Assembly (NCBI GenBank): GCA_947066815.1
Contig: CAMSZT010000031.1
Coordinates: forward strand, 1-37,999
DNA length: 37,999 nucleotides
Reading direction: 5' to 3'
Origin: an uncultured Lachnotalea sp.
Lineage (GTDB): Bacteria; Bacillota; Clostridia; Lachnospirales; Lachnospiraceae
The translations under genes were made by a program, and so were the position numbers. Below, in pieces: positions 7,993-15,506 of this stretch (the stretch's first letter is position 1; each line of letters starts with the position of its first letter). Below the pieces are notes generated by a model. It searched no databases. It saw only the letters and a program-made list of their open reading frames with translations, and was not told the origin of the DNA.

Positions 7993-8445
7993 TTATTTCC
8001 GGTAGGAAGCGTCCACTTCGTTGATCCTGGCGACCTTGGGAGCGGAACCGCCGCCGGCAAAGTCGCATTTTAACCAGATATCCACCAGATACTTGGCCAG
8101 CTCCACACCGATGACGCGCTCTCCCATACACATGATCTGGGCGTCGTTGCTCTTTCTGGAACGCTCCGTGGAGAAGGGGTCGTGGCAGACGGCAGCACGG
8201 ATGCCGGGCACCTTGTTGGCCGTGATGCACATGCCGATGCCGGTCCCGCATACCAGGATGCCCCGGTCGTATTCGCCTCTGGCAACGGCCTCCGCCACCT
8301 TCTGCGCCACGTCGGGATAGAGGATCACTTCGCCCTCATCCGCGCCGAAATCATGGTATTCGATGTCCTCTTTTGTGTCCAGATGTTTCATGACAGCCAC
8401 TTTCAGAGCGTAAGCAGCTTCGTCACAGCCGATTGCAATCTTCAT
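7993..8445 (-). CDS. rpiB: RpiB/LacAB-family sugar-phosphate isomerase
   Basis: The 150-residue protein has the RpiB fold signatures: IGCDEAAYALK at the start and the catalytic loop CGTGIGM with Cys66 as base. Two positions differ from classic RpiB: the usual D-H-A-G becomes D-E-A-A (Glu9), and the active-site His-Asn-(D/N)-A segment is SNDAQ (Ser99). Both changes suggest a substrate other than ribose-5-phosphate. In tetritol pathways RpiB relatives isomerise erythrulose-4-phosphate to erythrose-4-phosphate, a plausible role beside DhaK/DhaL. The ribosome binding site is weak, and the start is fixed mainly by the conserved MKIAIGCD beginning. Confidence 0.88.
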   Translation of the reverse strand: MKIAIGCDEAAYALKVAVMKHLDTKEDIEYHDFGADEGEVILYPDVAQKVAEAVARGEYDRGILVCGTGIGMCITANKVPGIRAAVCHDPFSTERSRKSNDAQIMCMGERVIGVELAKYLVDIWLKCDFAGGGSAPKVARINEVDASYRK

Positions 8446-8500
8446 TGTCAGGTCTCGCTTTCTTTTTGATAGGACAGGGGATGGCCCCGGTGAAATTTTG

Positions 8501-8524
8501 GGAAACGCTGATCAAAGCGTTTCC
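8501..8524 (-). repeat. Palindromic repeat, copy 1
   Basis: Arms GGAAACGCT (8501-8509) and AGCGTTTCC (8516-8524) flank the six bases GATCAA. It lies behind the 3-epimerase gene and before rpiB. Three more copies occur in the window (9456, 24669, 25712). Confidence 0.85.
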
Positions 8525-8532
8525 TTTGAAAT

Positions 8533-8556
8533 CGGCCCGCGGCAACCCGCGGGCCG
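8533..8556. repeat. GC-rich hairpin next to palindromic repeat copy 1
   Basis: CGGCCCGCGG (8533-8542) pairs with CCGCGGGCCG (8547-8556) around a CAAC loop. No T tract follows on either strand, so it may slow decay or attenuate rather than terminate. The same pairing of palindrome and hairpin, in the same order, is found at 25712-25783. Confidence 0.75.
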
Positions 8557-8573
8557 TAAAGAACATACCTTAT

Positions 8574-9431
8574 TTACATGGCATCGGCGATGGCCTTCAG
8601 GTTGGCCAGGCCGTCGCGGGCCAGATCCTCGCCGGTGGGGGCAAAGCTCCTCCAGATCGCACAGTTGCCGGAGAGCTCCTCAAAGCTGGGATCGAAGGAC
8701 TCGATGACCAGAGGTCCGTCATAGCCGATCTCGTGGACTGCCTGGAAGAATTCCTTGAAAGGCACCAGGCCGGTCCCGGGGATGCCGCGGTCATTTTCGT
8801 TTACATGGATGTAGCCTAAGTATTCCTTGCCGCAGGTCTTCACGGCGCCGGCAAAACTCTTCTCCTCACGGATCATATGGAAGCAGTCCAGATGGACCTT
8901 GATGTTGTCGCCGCCCACGTCCTTGCAGAACTTCACGGCGTCCTCCGCGATGTTGAGGAAATGGGTCTCAAACCGGTTGACGCATTCCACGCAGATGGTC
9001 ACGTTCCCGGTCTCCTTCGCGTAAGCCGTGTTCTCCTTCATGCACTCCACGGCCCAGGCCCACTCCTGCTCCGTGCGGGGCTTCTTGGTCAGATATCCCC
9101 AGCCGGCATAATTTACGCCGCCGAGGATGGGGGCGCCCAGATAATTGCAGATGTCCACGCATTTCTTCATGGCCGCCACGGAAGCTCTGCGGATCTCGGG
9201 GTCGGGAGAAATGGGGTTGGTTTCCGGGGTCAGGGTCGTCGTGCATACACAGTCGATGCCGACCTTGTCCAGTTCTGCTTTGACAGCCTCCGTGGGGAAG
9301 GTGAAGGGATTGGAAATGGCAAAATCGATCACCTCAAAGCCCATCTCTTTGGCCTTGGGAATGACCCAGAGATCCTTCTCGCTGAAGCTTTCTGCCCAGA
9401 TAAAGCTGTCCACGCCAAATTTAAAATACAT
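8574..9431 (-). CDS. D-tagatose/D-psicose 3-epimerase-like TIM barrel
   Basis: The 285-residue protein belongs to the AP-endonuclease-2-like sugar isomerase/epimerase barrels and carries the complete active site of ketose 3-epimerases. Glu149 (TICVECVNRFE), Asp182 (HLDCFHM), His209 (GYIHVNEN) and Glu244 (LVIESF) would bind the metal, and Glu155, His185 and Arg215 would contact substrate. These positions lie within one residue of those known for Agrobacterium psicose 3-epimerase. It would invert C3 of a free ketose (tagatose/sorbose, psicose/fructose, ribulose/xylulose, or the two erythruloses). It is the second gene of the operon, with GGAGGA before the start. Confidence 0.85.
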   Translation of the reverse strand: MYFKFGVDSFIWAESFSEKDLWVIPKAKEMGFEVIDFAISNPFTFPTEAVKAELDKVGIDCVCTTTLTPETNPISPDPEIRRASVAAMKKCVDICNYLGAPILGGVNYAGWGYLTKKPRTEQEWAWAVECMKENTAYAKETGNVTICVECVNRFETHFLNIAEDAVKFCKDVGGDNIKVHLDCFHMIREEKSFAGAVKTCGKEYLGYIHVNENDRGIPGTGLVPFKEFFQAVHEIGYDGPLVIESFDPSFEELSGNCAIWRSFAPTGEDLARDGLANLKAIADAM

Positions 9432-9455
9432 AAGATATCCTCCAAATCATTTTCG

Positions 9456-9480
9456 AGAAGCGCTGATCAAAGCGTTTCCT
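9456..9480 (-). repeat. Palindromic repeat, copy 2, merged with a stop codon
   Basis: The right arm AGCGTTTCC (9471-9479) is intact; the left arm, AGAAGCGCT (9456-9464), has two changes. On the minus strand the TAA stop of the cupin isomerase gene (9480-9482) is the start of the repeat, so the repeat begins exactly at the end of the gene. Confidence 0.75.
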
Positions 9481-10682
9481 TAGACAGTTGTGGGTACGTC
9501 GGGGTTGTTGTTTGCAAAATTCTGCAAAACGACCAGGGGTTCGTAGGAGCTTCCGTTGGTGATCTTGATCCCCTTCTTTGCGGCGGCCTCGGAAACGAAG
9601 AACTCGTCCGCGGTCAGATCCTCGTAGCGGACCATCTCAGGAGCCTGGCATTCGAACTTGCCGAAAGTCCCATGGCCCTGGGAGATCACGGCACAGTAGC
9701 AGGCCGCGTCTGTCAGCACGTAGCTCTGGCCGGGATAGACGGTGACTTCCTTTGCCGCCACCCATTCATTGGCGTAAGCCACCCATTTTTCGACGGCTGC
9801 ATCGGATTCCTGACGAACCTTCGGTGCGCGGAAGTAGGTCTCTTTGTAGTCGGGACGGGTACTCTCCTCCCAGTCAATCTGGTTGAAGATGGCCTCCAGA
9901 TCGTCCTTCTCCTCCTCGGGAGCACAGTCGGTCAGCATGTTGTGGGGGTTCACCTCGCCCATGGTGACATTTTCCATGATGGTATTTACATCGCTGTTCC
10001 ACTGAGGCTCGTAAGTTACCAGGGAGGCAGGTGCGTGGATGACTCCGGCGGGGGTGTACCAGCCGGTGCCCAGCTGGATCCGGTAAGCCCTGGAAAGCTC
10101 CGTGATCCTGGTATCCTTCACGTCATAGTTTTTCAGGCATTCCATGACCTCTTCCTTGGTGGTGGAGGGATCGAAGCCGAAGTAGGTGAGCGGGAATCTT
10201 CCTAAATAAGAGGCATTGTACTGGGGCGGGAAGTAGTAGGCTTCCGGCTTGCCGTGCATGCCGATCTTGTTGGCTTTCTCCTCAGTCAGATGAAGGTGAT
10301 GGAACAGAGGCTTGTCATAGTCATACAGCTTGGCGAAGGTGGGCCAGGTGCCGTATTTCTCCATCAGGGCATCGCCGATCAGATCCGCGCCGAGCTCTTC
10401 CACAAAATCCTTGAAAAGCTGCTTTGCCTTGGAAGCCCGGTCCACGAGTACGTAACTCATGCCTTCCGTCTCGCCGGTCTTGGGGCCGTTTAGCGCCTTT
10501 GCCAGGGAGCCAAGCCACCGCTCGCAGATGCCGCCGCGGTCCATTCCTAGGGCAAAATAGTCATCGGGATGCAGCCTCAGCCTGCGGCCGGGCTCGTTGA
10601 ATCCACGGGGGACCCAGGTGGGGGTCAGCTGAAGGACGCCCTCACCGTCTTCAAATACTTTGCGAATCGTTTCTTTTGACAA
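9480..10682 (-). CDS. ManA-like (type I phosphomannose isomerase fold) cupin sugar isomerase
   Basis: This 400-residue cupin keeps the zinc-site pattern of type I mannose-6-phosphate isomerases: a His-x-His (FHHLHLTEEKA), then GKPEAYYF with the Glu ligand, and TPAGVIHAP with the last His. The surrounding sequence is not that of typical ManA. Relatives act on free aldoses (lyxose, mannose, L-ribose) as well as phosphates, so it may make the ketose that the next genes process. It begins with TTG at 10682, eight bases behind AGGAGG; no ATG is suitably placed. It is the first gene of the five-gene operon, with a promoter at 10778-10806. Confidence 0.75.
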   Translation of the reverse strand: MSKETIRKVFEDGEGVLQLTPTWVPRGFNEPGRRLRLHPDDYFALGMDRGGICERWLGSLAKALNGPKTGETEGMSYVLVDRASKAKQLFKDFVEELGADLIGDALMEKYGTWPTFAKLYDYDKPLFHHLHLTEEKANKIGMHGKPEAYYFPPQYNASYLGRFPLTYFGFDPSTTKEEVMECLKNYDVKDTRITELSRAYRIQLGTGWYTPAGVIHAPASLVTYEPQWNSDVNTIMENVTMGEVNPHNMLTDCAPEEEKDDLEAIFNQIDWEESTRPDYKETYFRAPKVRQESDAAVEKWVAYANEWVAAKEVTVYPGQSYVLTDAACYCAVISQGHGTFGKFECQAPEMVRYEDLTADEFFVSEAAAKKGIKITNGSSYEPLVVLQNFANNNPDVPTTV

Positions 10683-10741
10683 AACAATACCCTCCTTTAT
10701 ATTTTTAAAGTCTCACTGTAAACGTGGAAAAACAGGCGGTG

Positions 10742-10761
10742 GCACAGTTTTCAGACTGTGC
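10742..10761. promoter_or_regulatory. Short inverted repeat in the leader of the sugar operon
   Basis: GCACAGT (10742-10748 region) and ACTGTGC form a 7-bp inverted repeat with a six-base centre. It lies some 10-30 bases downstream of the predicted transcription start of the minus-strand operon, a usual place for a repressor site. The binding protein is unknown; the FadR-type regulator at 11391 is the nearest. Confidence 0.5.
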
Positions 10762-10777
10762 AGGACAGCCTATGTAT

Positions 10778-10806
10778 AGATTACACTCTGGAAAAAAAAA
10801 TGTCAA
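10778..10806 (-). promoter_or_regulatory. Sigma-70 promoter of the isomerase-epimerase-kinase operon
   Basis: On the minus strand TTGACA (10806-10801) and TAATCT (10783-10778) are separated by 17 bases that begin with a run of nine T. The leader to the TTG start is about 90 bases. Confidence 0.8.
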
Positions 10807-10873
10807 GGCAAAACGGTCATTTTTCACATGAAACGGGGAGAGAAATTGGTGATAATTACTAATGTGGTTTTAC

Positions 10874-10910
10874 TTGCATAAAATGGTTTTTAATATTATG
10901 ATATATCATA
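10874..10910 (+). promoter_or_regulatory. Promoter with 14-bp palindrome for the secreted protein gene
   Basis: TTGCAT (10874-10879) and TATGAT (10897-10902) have a 17-base spacer. The -10 box is the left half of the perfect palindrome TATGATATATCATA (10897-10910), a likely operator. Confidence 0.6.
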
Positions 10911-10957
10911 TATTACGATGCTGAGATTTCAGAAGGTATTTAAAGGAGTGCAGTGAA

Positions 10958-11368
10958 ATGATGAAATTTTTATTGGTCGGGATCATCAGTACTTTGTCAG
11001 TCGGAATGGGGGCGGTAGTCCCGCAGGCTGAGCCGCAGACGGAGGCGGCACTTCGGACAGAAGCGGCCGCAGAGGCAGAGTGGGAACAGGAGACAGAGAC
11101 CCGGGCGGAAGCACCTGCGGAGACGCCTGCGGAAACACCGGCAGCGCCTGCGGAGACGCCCGCAGATATTCCCGCGGAAACACCGGCAGAGACACCTGCG
11201 GAAACGCCGGCGGCGGCTCCGGCCGGCTGTTATAACGGCGTCTGCGTGAACCATTACGACGGAAACTGTGACGGGTACTGCGACTACTGCAATATCGCGT
11301 GGGGATCCGCAGGCCGGGGCGGGCATCACTCCGGGCACCATGGACAGGGCGGAAGGCATTGCAGATAG
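10958..11368 (+). CDS. Small secreted protein with PAETPA repeats and Cys/His-rich end
   Basis: I do not recognise a family. The 136 residues begin with a signal-peptide-like segment (KFLLVGIISTLSVGMGAVV). An Ala/Glu/Thr-rich part follows, then several PAETPA-type repeats (about 50-88), which would form a stiff wall-spanning stalk. The C-terminus has five cysteines in a short stretch (CYNGVC, then GNCDGYCDYCN), similar to the H-x-DGNxDGxCDxC motifs seen in clostridial surface proteins, and a Gly/His tail (GGHHSGHHGQGG). It probably binds metal outside the cell. TAAAGGAG precedes the ATG. The FadR-type gene starts 22 bases after its stop, so both are probably co-transcribed. Confidence 0.65.
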   Translation: MMKFLLVGIISTLSVGMGAVVPQAEPQTEAALRTEAAAEAEWEQETETRAEAPAETPAETPAAPAETPADIPAETPAETPAETPAAAPAGCYNGVCVNHYDGNCDGYCDYCNIAWGSAGRGGHHSGHHGQGGRHCR

Positions 11369-11390
11369 AGGAGATCCGGCGGACAAAAAT

Positions 11391-12086
11391 ATGAAAGAGA
11401 TACAGAGGATATCGATCACAGATGCGGTTGTAGAACGTGTGAAGGGGCTGATTGAATCCGGAGAGTGTGCGCCGGGGCAGAAGCTTCCCACAGAAGCAAG
11501 GCTGTGCGAGATGCTCGGCGTCAGCCGGACCAGTGTGCGGGAAGCTTTCCGCGTACTCCAGGCCCTGGGGTATGTTGACATCAAAGCCGGAAAAGGCGCT
11601 TTTGCGGCGGAGAAGAGGCCGGAGCCCGGGGAAAAGACGCCTTGGTATGAGGATGATAATGCCAAGTTTTCCGATTTTATGGAAGTCCGTTATGCGGTGG
11701 AGCCCCTGGGGGTGCGTCTGGCAGTGGAGCGGGCGTCAGAGCAGGAGATCGCCGGTCTTGCCGAGATCCATGCCTCCTTTGTGGCGGCCAATACGGGCCA
11801 CGACATGGCCAGGCTCATCATGCTGGATGAGCTTTTTCACACAAAGATCATGTCCTGTACCCAAAATCCTCTGCTGATCAATATCAACAAACAGCTCATT
11901 GGCAGCTTCCGCATATACCGGGGAGAGTCCTTTGTGGACAGCGAGGTGTACGGAAATGCGGTGATCCCCCATGAACGGCTCCTGGAGTGCTTTGAGAGGC
12001 ACGACCCGGAGCGGGCAGTCCTGGAAATGCAGCGTCATCTGGATATCACCAATAAAGACATGCTGCATCTCCACAAAAGGCAGTAG
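11391..12086 (+). CDS. FadR-subfamily GntR regulator (FCD domain), copy 1
   Basis: Residues 1-70 are a winged helix (ISITDAVVERVKGLIESG, LPTEARLCEMLGVSRTSVRE), with the wing GYVDIKAGKGAF. Residues about 85-225 are an FCD ligand-binding domain whose metal-binding Asp and His are visible in LDELFHTKIM, the His of IPHERLLE and the His of MQRHLD. ATG 11391 is chosen because the paralogue at 24913 begins in the same way (MK-I-R-SITDAVVE); the ribosome binding site is distant. FCD regulators usually sense sugar acids or organic acids. It is convergent with the regulator at 12093, only six bases between stops. It may control the divergent sugar operon at 10682 or the catabolic locus. Confidence 0.9.
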   Translation: MKEIQRISITDAVVERVKGLIESGECAPGQKLPTEARLCEMLGVSRTSVREAFRVLQALGYVDIKAGKGAFAAEKRPEPGEKTPWYEDDNAKFSDFMEVRYAVEPLGVRLAVERASEQEIAGLAEIHASFVAANTGHDMARLIMLDELFHTKIMSCTQNPLLININKQLIGSFRIYRGESFVDSEVYGNAVIPHERLLECFERHDPERAVLEMQRHLDITNKDMLHLHKRQ

Positions 12087-12092
12087 CGCCGT

Positions 12093-12806
12093 CTATCCGG
12101 CCGGGTGGGGCTGTTTCATGATCCGTTCCATATCGATCAGGGAGTTTTCCATGTGCTCTGTCATAAGGCGGATCCCGGCAGCCGGATCCCGGCTCAAAAA
12201 GGTATCGATGAGCTTCTGATGAGAGACGATGGCGCGCTTGATGTTTCCCCTGATAGTGAAAGTCTGAGCGCGGTAGTCGATCAGACATTCGGAGATGGTC
12301 TTTTCGATCTTGATCAGAAGCCCGTTTTTGGTGATGGCGGCGATCTTGTGGTGGAATTCCTGGTCATAGAAGGCCATGCCGGCCTGTTTTCCGGCGGAGG
12401 CATCCTGGATGAAGGAGGCCTGGATCTTTTCCAGGGCGGCAATGTCCTTGTCGGAGGCGCGCTCGATGGCCAGGCGGATCGCCATGGTCTCGATGGCGGA
12501 CCGGACTTCCATGTAGTCCGAGAGGGTTTTGGCATTCTGCTTAAACCAGGAGATCACATCATTCTGCCTGTTCTCATCGGGGAAGCCGATGAAATAAACC
12601 CCCTTTCCGCGGCGGACCTCCAGGATCCCGAGGGCCTGCATCATCCGGTAGGCCTCCCGGACGGTGGAGCGTCCGACGCCGAACATTTCACAGACTTCTT
12701 TTTCGGTAGGCATCTTATTGTCGGAGGCCAGATTCTGTTCTTTGATATACTCCGTCAAATTATTCATTACCTGTTCTACGATAGGAATGCGTTCGATCGG
12801 TTTCAT
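12093..12806 (-). CDS. FadR-subfamily GntR regulator (FCD domain), copy 2, likely regulon repressor
   Basis: The 237-residue protein has a winged helix (KMPTEKEVCEMFGVGRSTVRE, wing RRGKGVYFI) and an FCD domain (YMEVRSAIETMAIRLAIERA; Asp/His in YDQEFHHKI; His in VSHQKLI and TEHMEN). It differs clearly from the two copies at 11391 and 24913, which resemble each other more. It is divergent from the Ldh-family gene and shares with it an intergenic region containing one copy of the GACAAYA element. That makes it the best candidate for the protein binding all five elements (inference). Its own start is preceded by AAAGGGGGA and a pair of CAAAGTCAACA repeats. Confidence 0.9.
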   Translation of the reverse strand: MKPIERIPIVEQVMNNLTEYIKEQNLASDNKMPTEKEVCEMFGVGRSTVREAYRMMQALGILEVRRGKGVYFIGFPDENRQNDVISWFKQNAKTLSDYMEVRSAIETMAIRLAIERASDKDIAALEKIQASFIQDASAGKQAGMAFYDQEFHHKIAAITKNGLLIKIEKTISECLIDYRAQTFTIRGNIKRAIVSHQKLIDTFLSRDPAAGIRLMTEHMENSLIDMERIMKQPHPAG

Positions 12807-12820
12807 AAAATCCCCCTTTC

Positions 12821-12845
12821 CAAAGTCAACAAAACAAAGTCAACA
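12821..12845. repeat. Direct repeat CAAAGTCAACA x2 upstream of FadR copy 2
   Basis: Two identical 11-base words (12821-12831 and 12835-12845) are spaced 14 bases apart, 15-40 bases before the start codon of the minus-strand regulator. They may be an autoregulatory site. Confidence 0.5.
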
Positions 12846-12914
12846 GAAAATATCGCTGCCGCAGCCTGCAGAAGGCGGTGGGAAGGCATTCTGTAAAATA
12901 GCTGCAAAAAACAC

Positions 12915-12945
12915 TTGACAGGACATCAGACAATATGATTATATT
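12915..12945 (+). promoter_or_regulatory. Promoter and operator A of the Ldh-family gene
   Basis: TTGACA (12915-12920) is followed after 17-19 bases by an AT-rich -10 (ATTATAT region, 12938-12945). Between them lies operator A, GACATCAGACAATATGATT (12922-12940), with inverted TCA and TGA around GACAATA. A second possible site, ATGTCA and TGACA with an eight-base spacer, is at 12965-12983. Confidence 0.7.
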
Positions 12946-13021
12946 ATATCAGGCGTATAATCATATGTCAACGGATTCTGACACAAAGGAAACGGATCAT
13001 GGAAAAAGGAGGAGAGGTATC

Positions 13022-14110
13022 ATGGAAGGATATCGGTATTTGAGCTTTGAGAAGATGGATGCGTTCTGCCGGGAGGTTTTCCAGAAGTTAGGCATGTCGG
13101 AGAAGGACAGCGCATCCATCGCGGAGGTACTTTTGGAGAGCGATCTGATGGGGATCGAATCCCACGGGCTCCAGCGGCTGATCATGTATTACGGGGGGAT
13201 CCAGGTGGGCCGGATCGATCCGAAGGCGCAGATCCGGGTGGTGCGCGAGACACCGGTCTCTGCCCTGATCGACGGGGATGACGGATTCGGGCATGTGGCA
13301 GGGAAGATGGCCATGCAGATGGCGATCGACAAGGCGAAGCAGTCCGGCATCGGCCTGGTTCTGGTGAAAAATTCCACCCATTACGGGATCGCCGGATATT
13401 ATTCCATGATGGCGGCCAAGCAGGGAGTCCTCGGCATGTCCATGACCAATACGGAGGCTCTGGTGGTGCCCACCTTCGGGAAGACACCGATGGTCGGGAC
13501 GAACCCCATTGCCGTGACGATGCCGGCAAAGCCCTATCCCTTCCATGTGGATATGGCGACCAGTGTGGTGCCGGCGGGAAAAATGGAGGTTTACAACAAA
13601 AAGGGCCTCTCGGTCCCGGAGGGCTGGATCGTGAACGGTGAGGGCGCGGTCACCACAGACCCCGGCGAATTCATCGAGATCAGAAAGAACAAGACGGACG
13701 GCGGCCTTCTGCCTCTGGGCGGGGAGGGCGAGCTGCACAGCGGCCATAAGGGCTACGCCCTGGGTGTTATCGTGGAGCTTCTCACGGCGGTGCTTGGCGG
13801 CGGCCACACCAGCAACCATGTGCGGGCCGTCCCGACCGTCGAGAAATGCTGCCATATGTTCCTGGCGGTCGATTATGAGATCTTCGGCGATAAGGAGGAG
13901 ATCGAGCAGGGGATGAGCACTTACATGGACGAGCTCAGGAACTCCAACAAGGCGGCGGGCCATGACCGGATCTACACCCACGGGGAAAAGGAACTGAGCA
14001 ATTATGAGAATGTCCGCAAAAACGGCGTGAAGGTCAACCAGAAGACCTATGAGGAGCTGCTCGACATCTGCAGGAAGCTGGGCGCGGACGAGGCGTATTA
14101 CTTCGGATAG
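13022..14110 (+). CDS. Ldh_2-family NAD(P)-dependent oxidoreductase (malate/lactate dehydrogenase type)
   Basis: The 362-residue protein belongs to the malate/L-lactate dehydrogenase-like family (YlbC, AllD, ComC, YiaK), which reduces 2-oxo acids or oxidises 2-hydroxy acids with NAD(P). Family signs are the N-terminal helical part with LMGIESHGL (His48 region), the NSTHYGIAGYY stretch, MSMTNTEALVVP, and GTNPIAVTMPA in the cofactor domain. I chose ATG 13022, with AAAAGGAGGAG before it, over an upstream in-frame ATG at 12935 that lies inside the promoter. It is driven from operator A and ended by a strong terminator. In the regulon it would interconvert a hydroxy acid and its oxo acid; substrates of this family include malate, ureidoglycolate, sulfolactate and diketogulonate. 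Confidence 0.87.
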   Translation: MEGYRYLSFEKMDAFCREVFQKLGMSEKDSASIAEVLLESDLMGIESHGLQRLIMYYGGIQVGRIDPKAQIRVVRETPVSALIDGDDGFGHVAGKMAMQMAIDKAKQSGIGLVLVKNSTHYGIAGYYSMMAAKQGVLGMSMTNTEALVVPTFGKTPMVGTNPIAVTMPAKPYPFHVDMATSVVPAGKMEVYNKKGLSVPEGWIVNGEGAVTTDPGEFIEIRKNKTDGGLLPLGGEGELHSGHKGYALGVIVELLTAVLGGGHTSNHVRAVPTVEKCCHMFLAVDYEIFGDKEEIEQGMSTYMDELRNSNKAAGHDRIYTHGEKELSNYENVRKNGVKVNQKTYEELLDICRKLGADEAYYFG

Positions 14111-14182
14111 GCATCAGACGGGCTGCCGGCAGCAGGAGCCGGGGTGGTAAGAACTGACAGACAGACAACGGACAGGCAACAG

Positions 14183-14223
14183 AAGGCCCCGCCTCTGCGG
14201 ATCACCGGCAGAGGCGGGGCCTT
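14183..14223. terminator. Strong bidirectional terminator
   Basis: A 16-bp stem (14183-14198 with 14208-14223, AAGGCCCCGCC arm) is followed by TTTT on the plus strand and flanked by A residues on the other side. It separates the convergent Ldh-family and malic enzyme genes. Confidence 0.85.
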
Positions 14224-14293
14224 TTATGGAGTACTGCTTTTTGCAAATGGCAGTTTTGCAAAACGAAGGAAAAGGATCCGGGCAGCCGGTTTA

Positions 14294-15469
14294 TCAGAGC
14301 CTGGCGACGCCGGTTTCCCTGGCAGCCTTTGCCACGGCGGCGGCCACCGTTTTCCCGACCCTGGGGTCGAAGGCCTTGGGGATGATATAGTCCTCCGACA
14401 ATTCTTCTTCGGAGATCAACCCGGCCAGCGCGTAGGCGGCGGCCAGCTTCATCTGGTCGTTGATATCCTTAGCCCGCACGTCAAAGGCGCCGCGGAAGAC
14501 GCCGGGGAATGCCAGGACATTGTTGATCTGGTTGGGATAGTCGCTCCTGCCGGTGGAGACCACCCTGGCGCCGCCGGCCTTCGCGTCGTCCGGGAAGATC
14601 TCCGGAGTAGGGTTCGCGCAGGCGAAGACGATGGCGTCCTTTTTCATGGTCCGTACCATTTCGGTCGTGACCATGCCGGGAGCGCTGACCCCGATAAAAA
14701 CGTCGGCTCCCGTCAGCATGTCCGCGAGGCTTCCGGCCTTCTTGTGCGGGTTGGTCACCTTGGCCATCTCCTCCTTGACGGCGTTCATGCCTTCGCTGCG
14801 GCCCTCATAGATGGCGCCGTGCCGGTCGCAGAGAGTGATGTCTTTGATGCCGTCCTTTAAGAGAAGGCGGGCGATGGAGATGGCGGCGGCGCCGGCGCCG
14901 TTCATCACGACCCGGATCTCCTCCTTCTTTTTGCCCACGACTCTCAGGGCGTTGGTGAGCCCGGCCAGGGTGATGATGGCGGTCCCGTGCTGGTCATCGT
15001 GGAAGATGGGGATATCGCATTTTTCTTTTAATCTCTTTTCGATCTCGAAGCAGCGGGGGGCGGAGATATCCTCCAGGTTTACCCCGCCGAAGGAACCGGA
15101 GATCAGGTAAATGGTGTTGACGATCTCGTCTACGTCCTTGCTCTTGACGCAGAGAGGGAAGGCGTCCACATCGCCGAAGGCCTTGAACAGCACACATTTG
15201 CCCTCCATGACCGGCATGCCGGCCTCCGGGCCGATATCGCCGAGCCCCAGCACGGCGGTCCCGTCGGTCACCACCAGGCACATATTGTGGCGGCGGGTCA
15301 GCTCATAGCTTTTTTCCACGTCCTTCTGGATTTCCAGGCAGGGGGCGGCGACACCGGGGGTGTAGGCGAGAGACAGGTCATCCTTTGTCTCCACGGGGAC
15401 GGTGGCCGTCACTTCGATCTTTCCCTTCCATTCGCCGTGAAGGCGCAGGGATTCTTTTGCGTAGTCCAT
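14294..15469 (-). CDS. Malic enzyme, NAD(P)-dependent, short bacterial form
   Basis: The 391-residue protein is a bacterial malic enzyme without the phosphotransacetylase domain of MaeB. Visible active-site parts are Tyr37 (YTPGVAAP), Lys91 (MPVMEGKCVLFKAFG), the acidic metal site (LEDI at 132-135 and HDDQHGTA at 157-164) and the nucleotide fold (NGAGAAAIS). It oxidatively decarboxylates malate to pyruvate and may also act on oxaloacetate. ATG 15469 is chosen because AAGGAGGAG precedes it; the longer frame to 15529 runs through the operator. Its promoter carries operator B, so it is expressed with the other catabolic genes, probably to funnel the C4 product to pyruvate and NAD(P)H. Confidence 0.93.
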   Translation of the reverse strand: MDYAKESLRLHGEWKGKIEVTATVPVETKDDLSLAYTPGVAAPCLEIQKDVEKSYELTRRHNMCLVVTDGTAVLGLGDIGPEAGMPVMEGKCVLFKAFGDVDAFPLCVKSKDVDEIVNTIYLISGSFGGVNLEDISAPRCFEIEKRLKEKCDIPIFHDDQHGTAIITLAGLTNALRVVGKKKEEIRVVMNGAGAAAISIARLLLKDGIKDITLCDRHGAIYEGRSEGMNAVKEEMAKVTNPHKKAGSLADMLTGADVFIGVSAPGMVTTEMVRTMKKDAIVFACANPTPEIFPDDAKAGGARVVSTGRSDYPNQINNVLAFPGVFRGAFDVRAKDINDQMKLAAAYALAGLISEEELSEDYIIPKAFDPRVGKTVAAAVAKAARETGVARL

Positions 15470-15506
15470 AAGAACTCCTCCTTGAAATAAAATTTGATAC
15501 AAAGCA

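Noticed and set aside
8877-10205. Open frame of 442 codons on the plus strand
   Set aside because: It runs antisense through the 3-epimerase and cupin genes, whose active-site motifs are complete. Its peptide is low in recognisable structure and reflects GC-rich codon positions.
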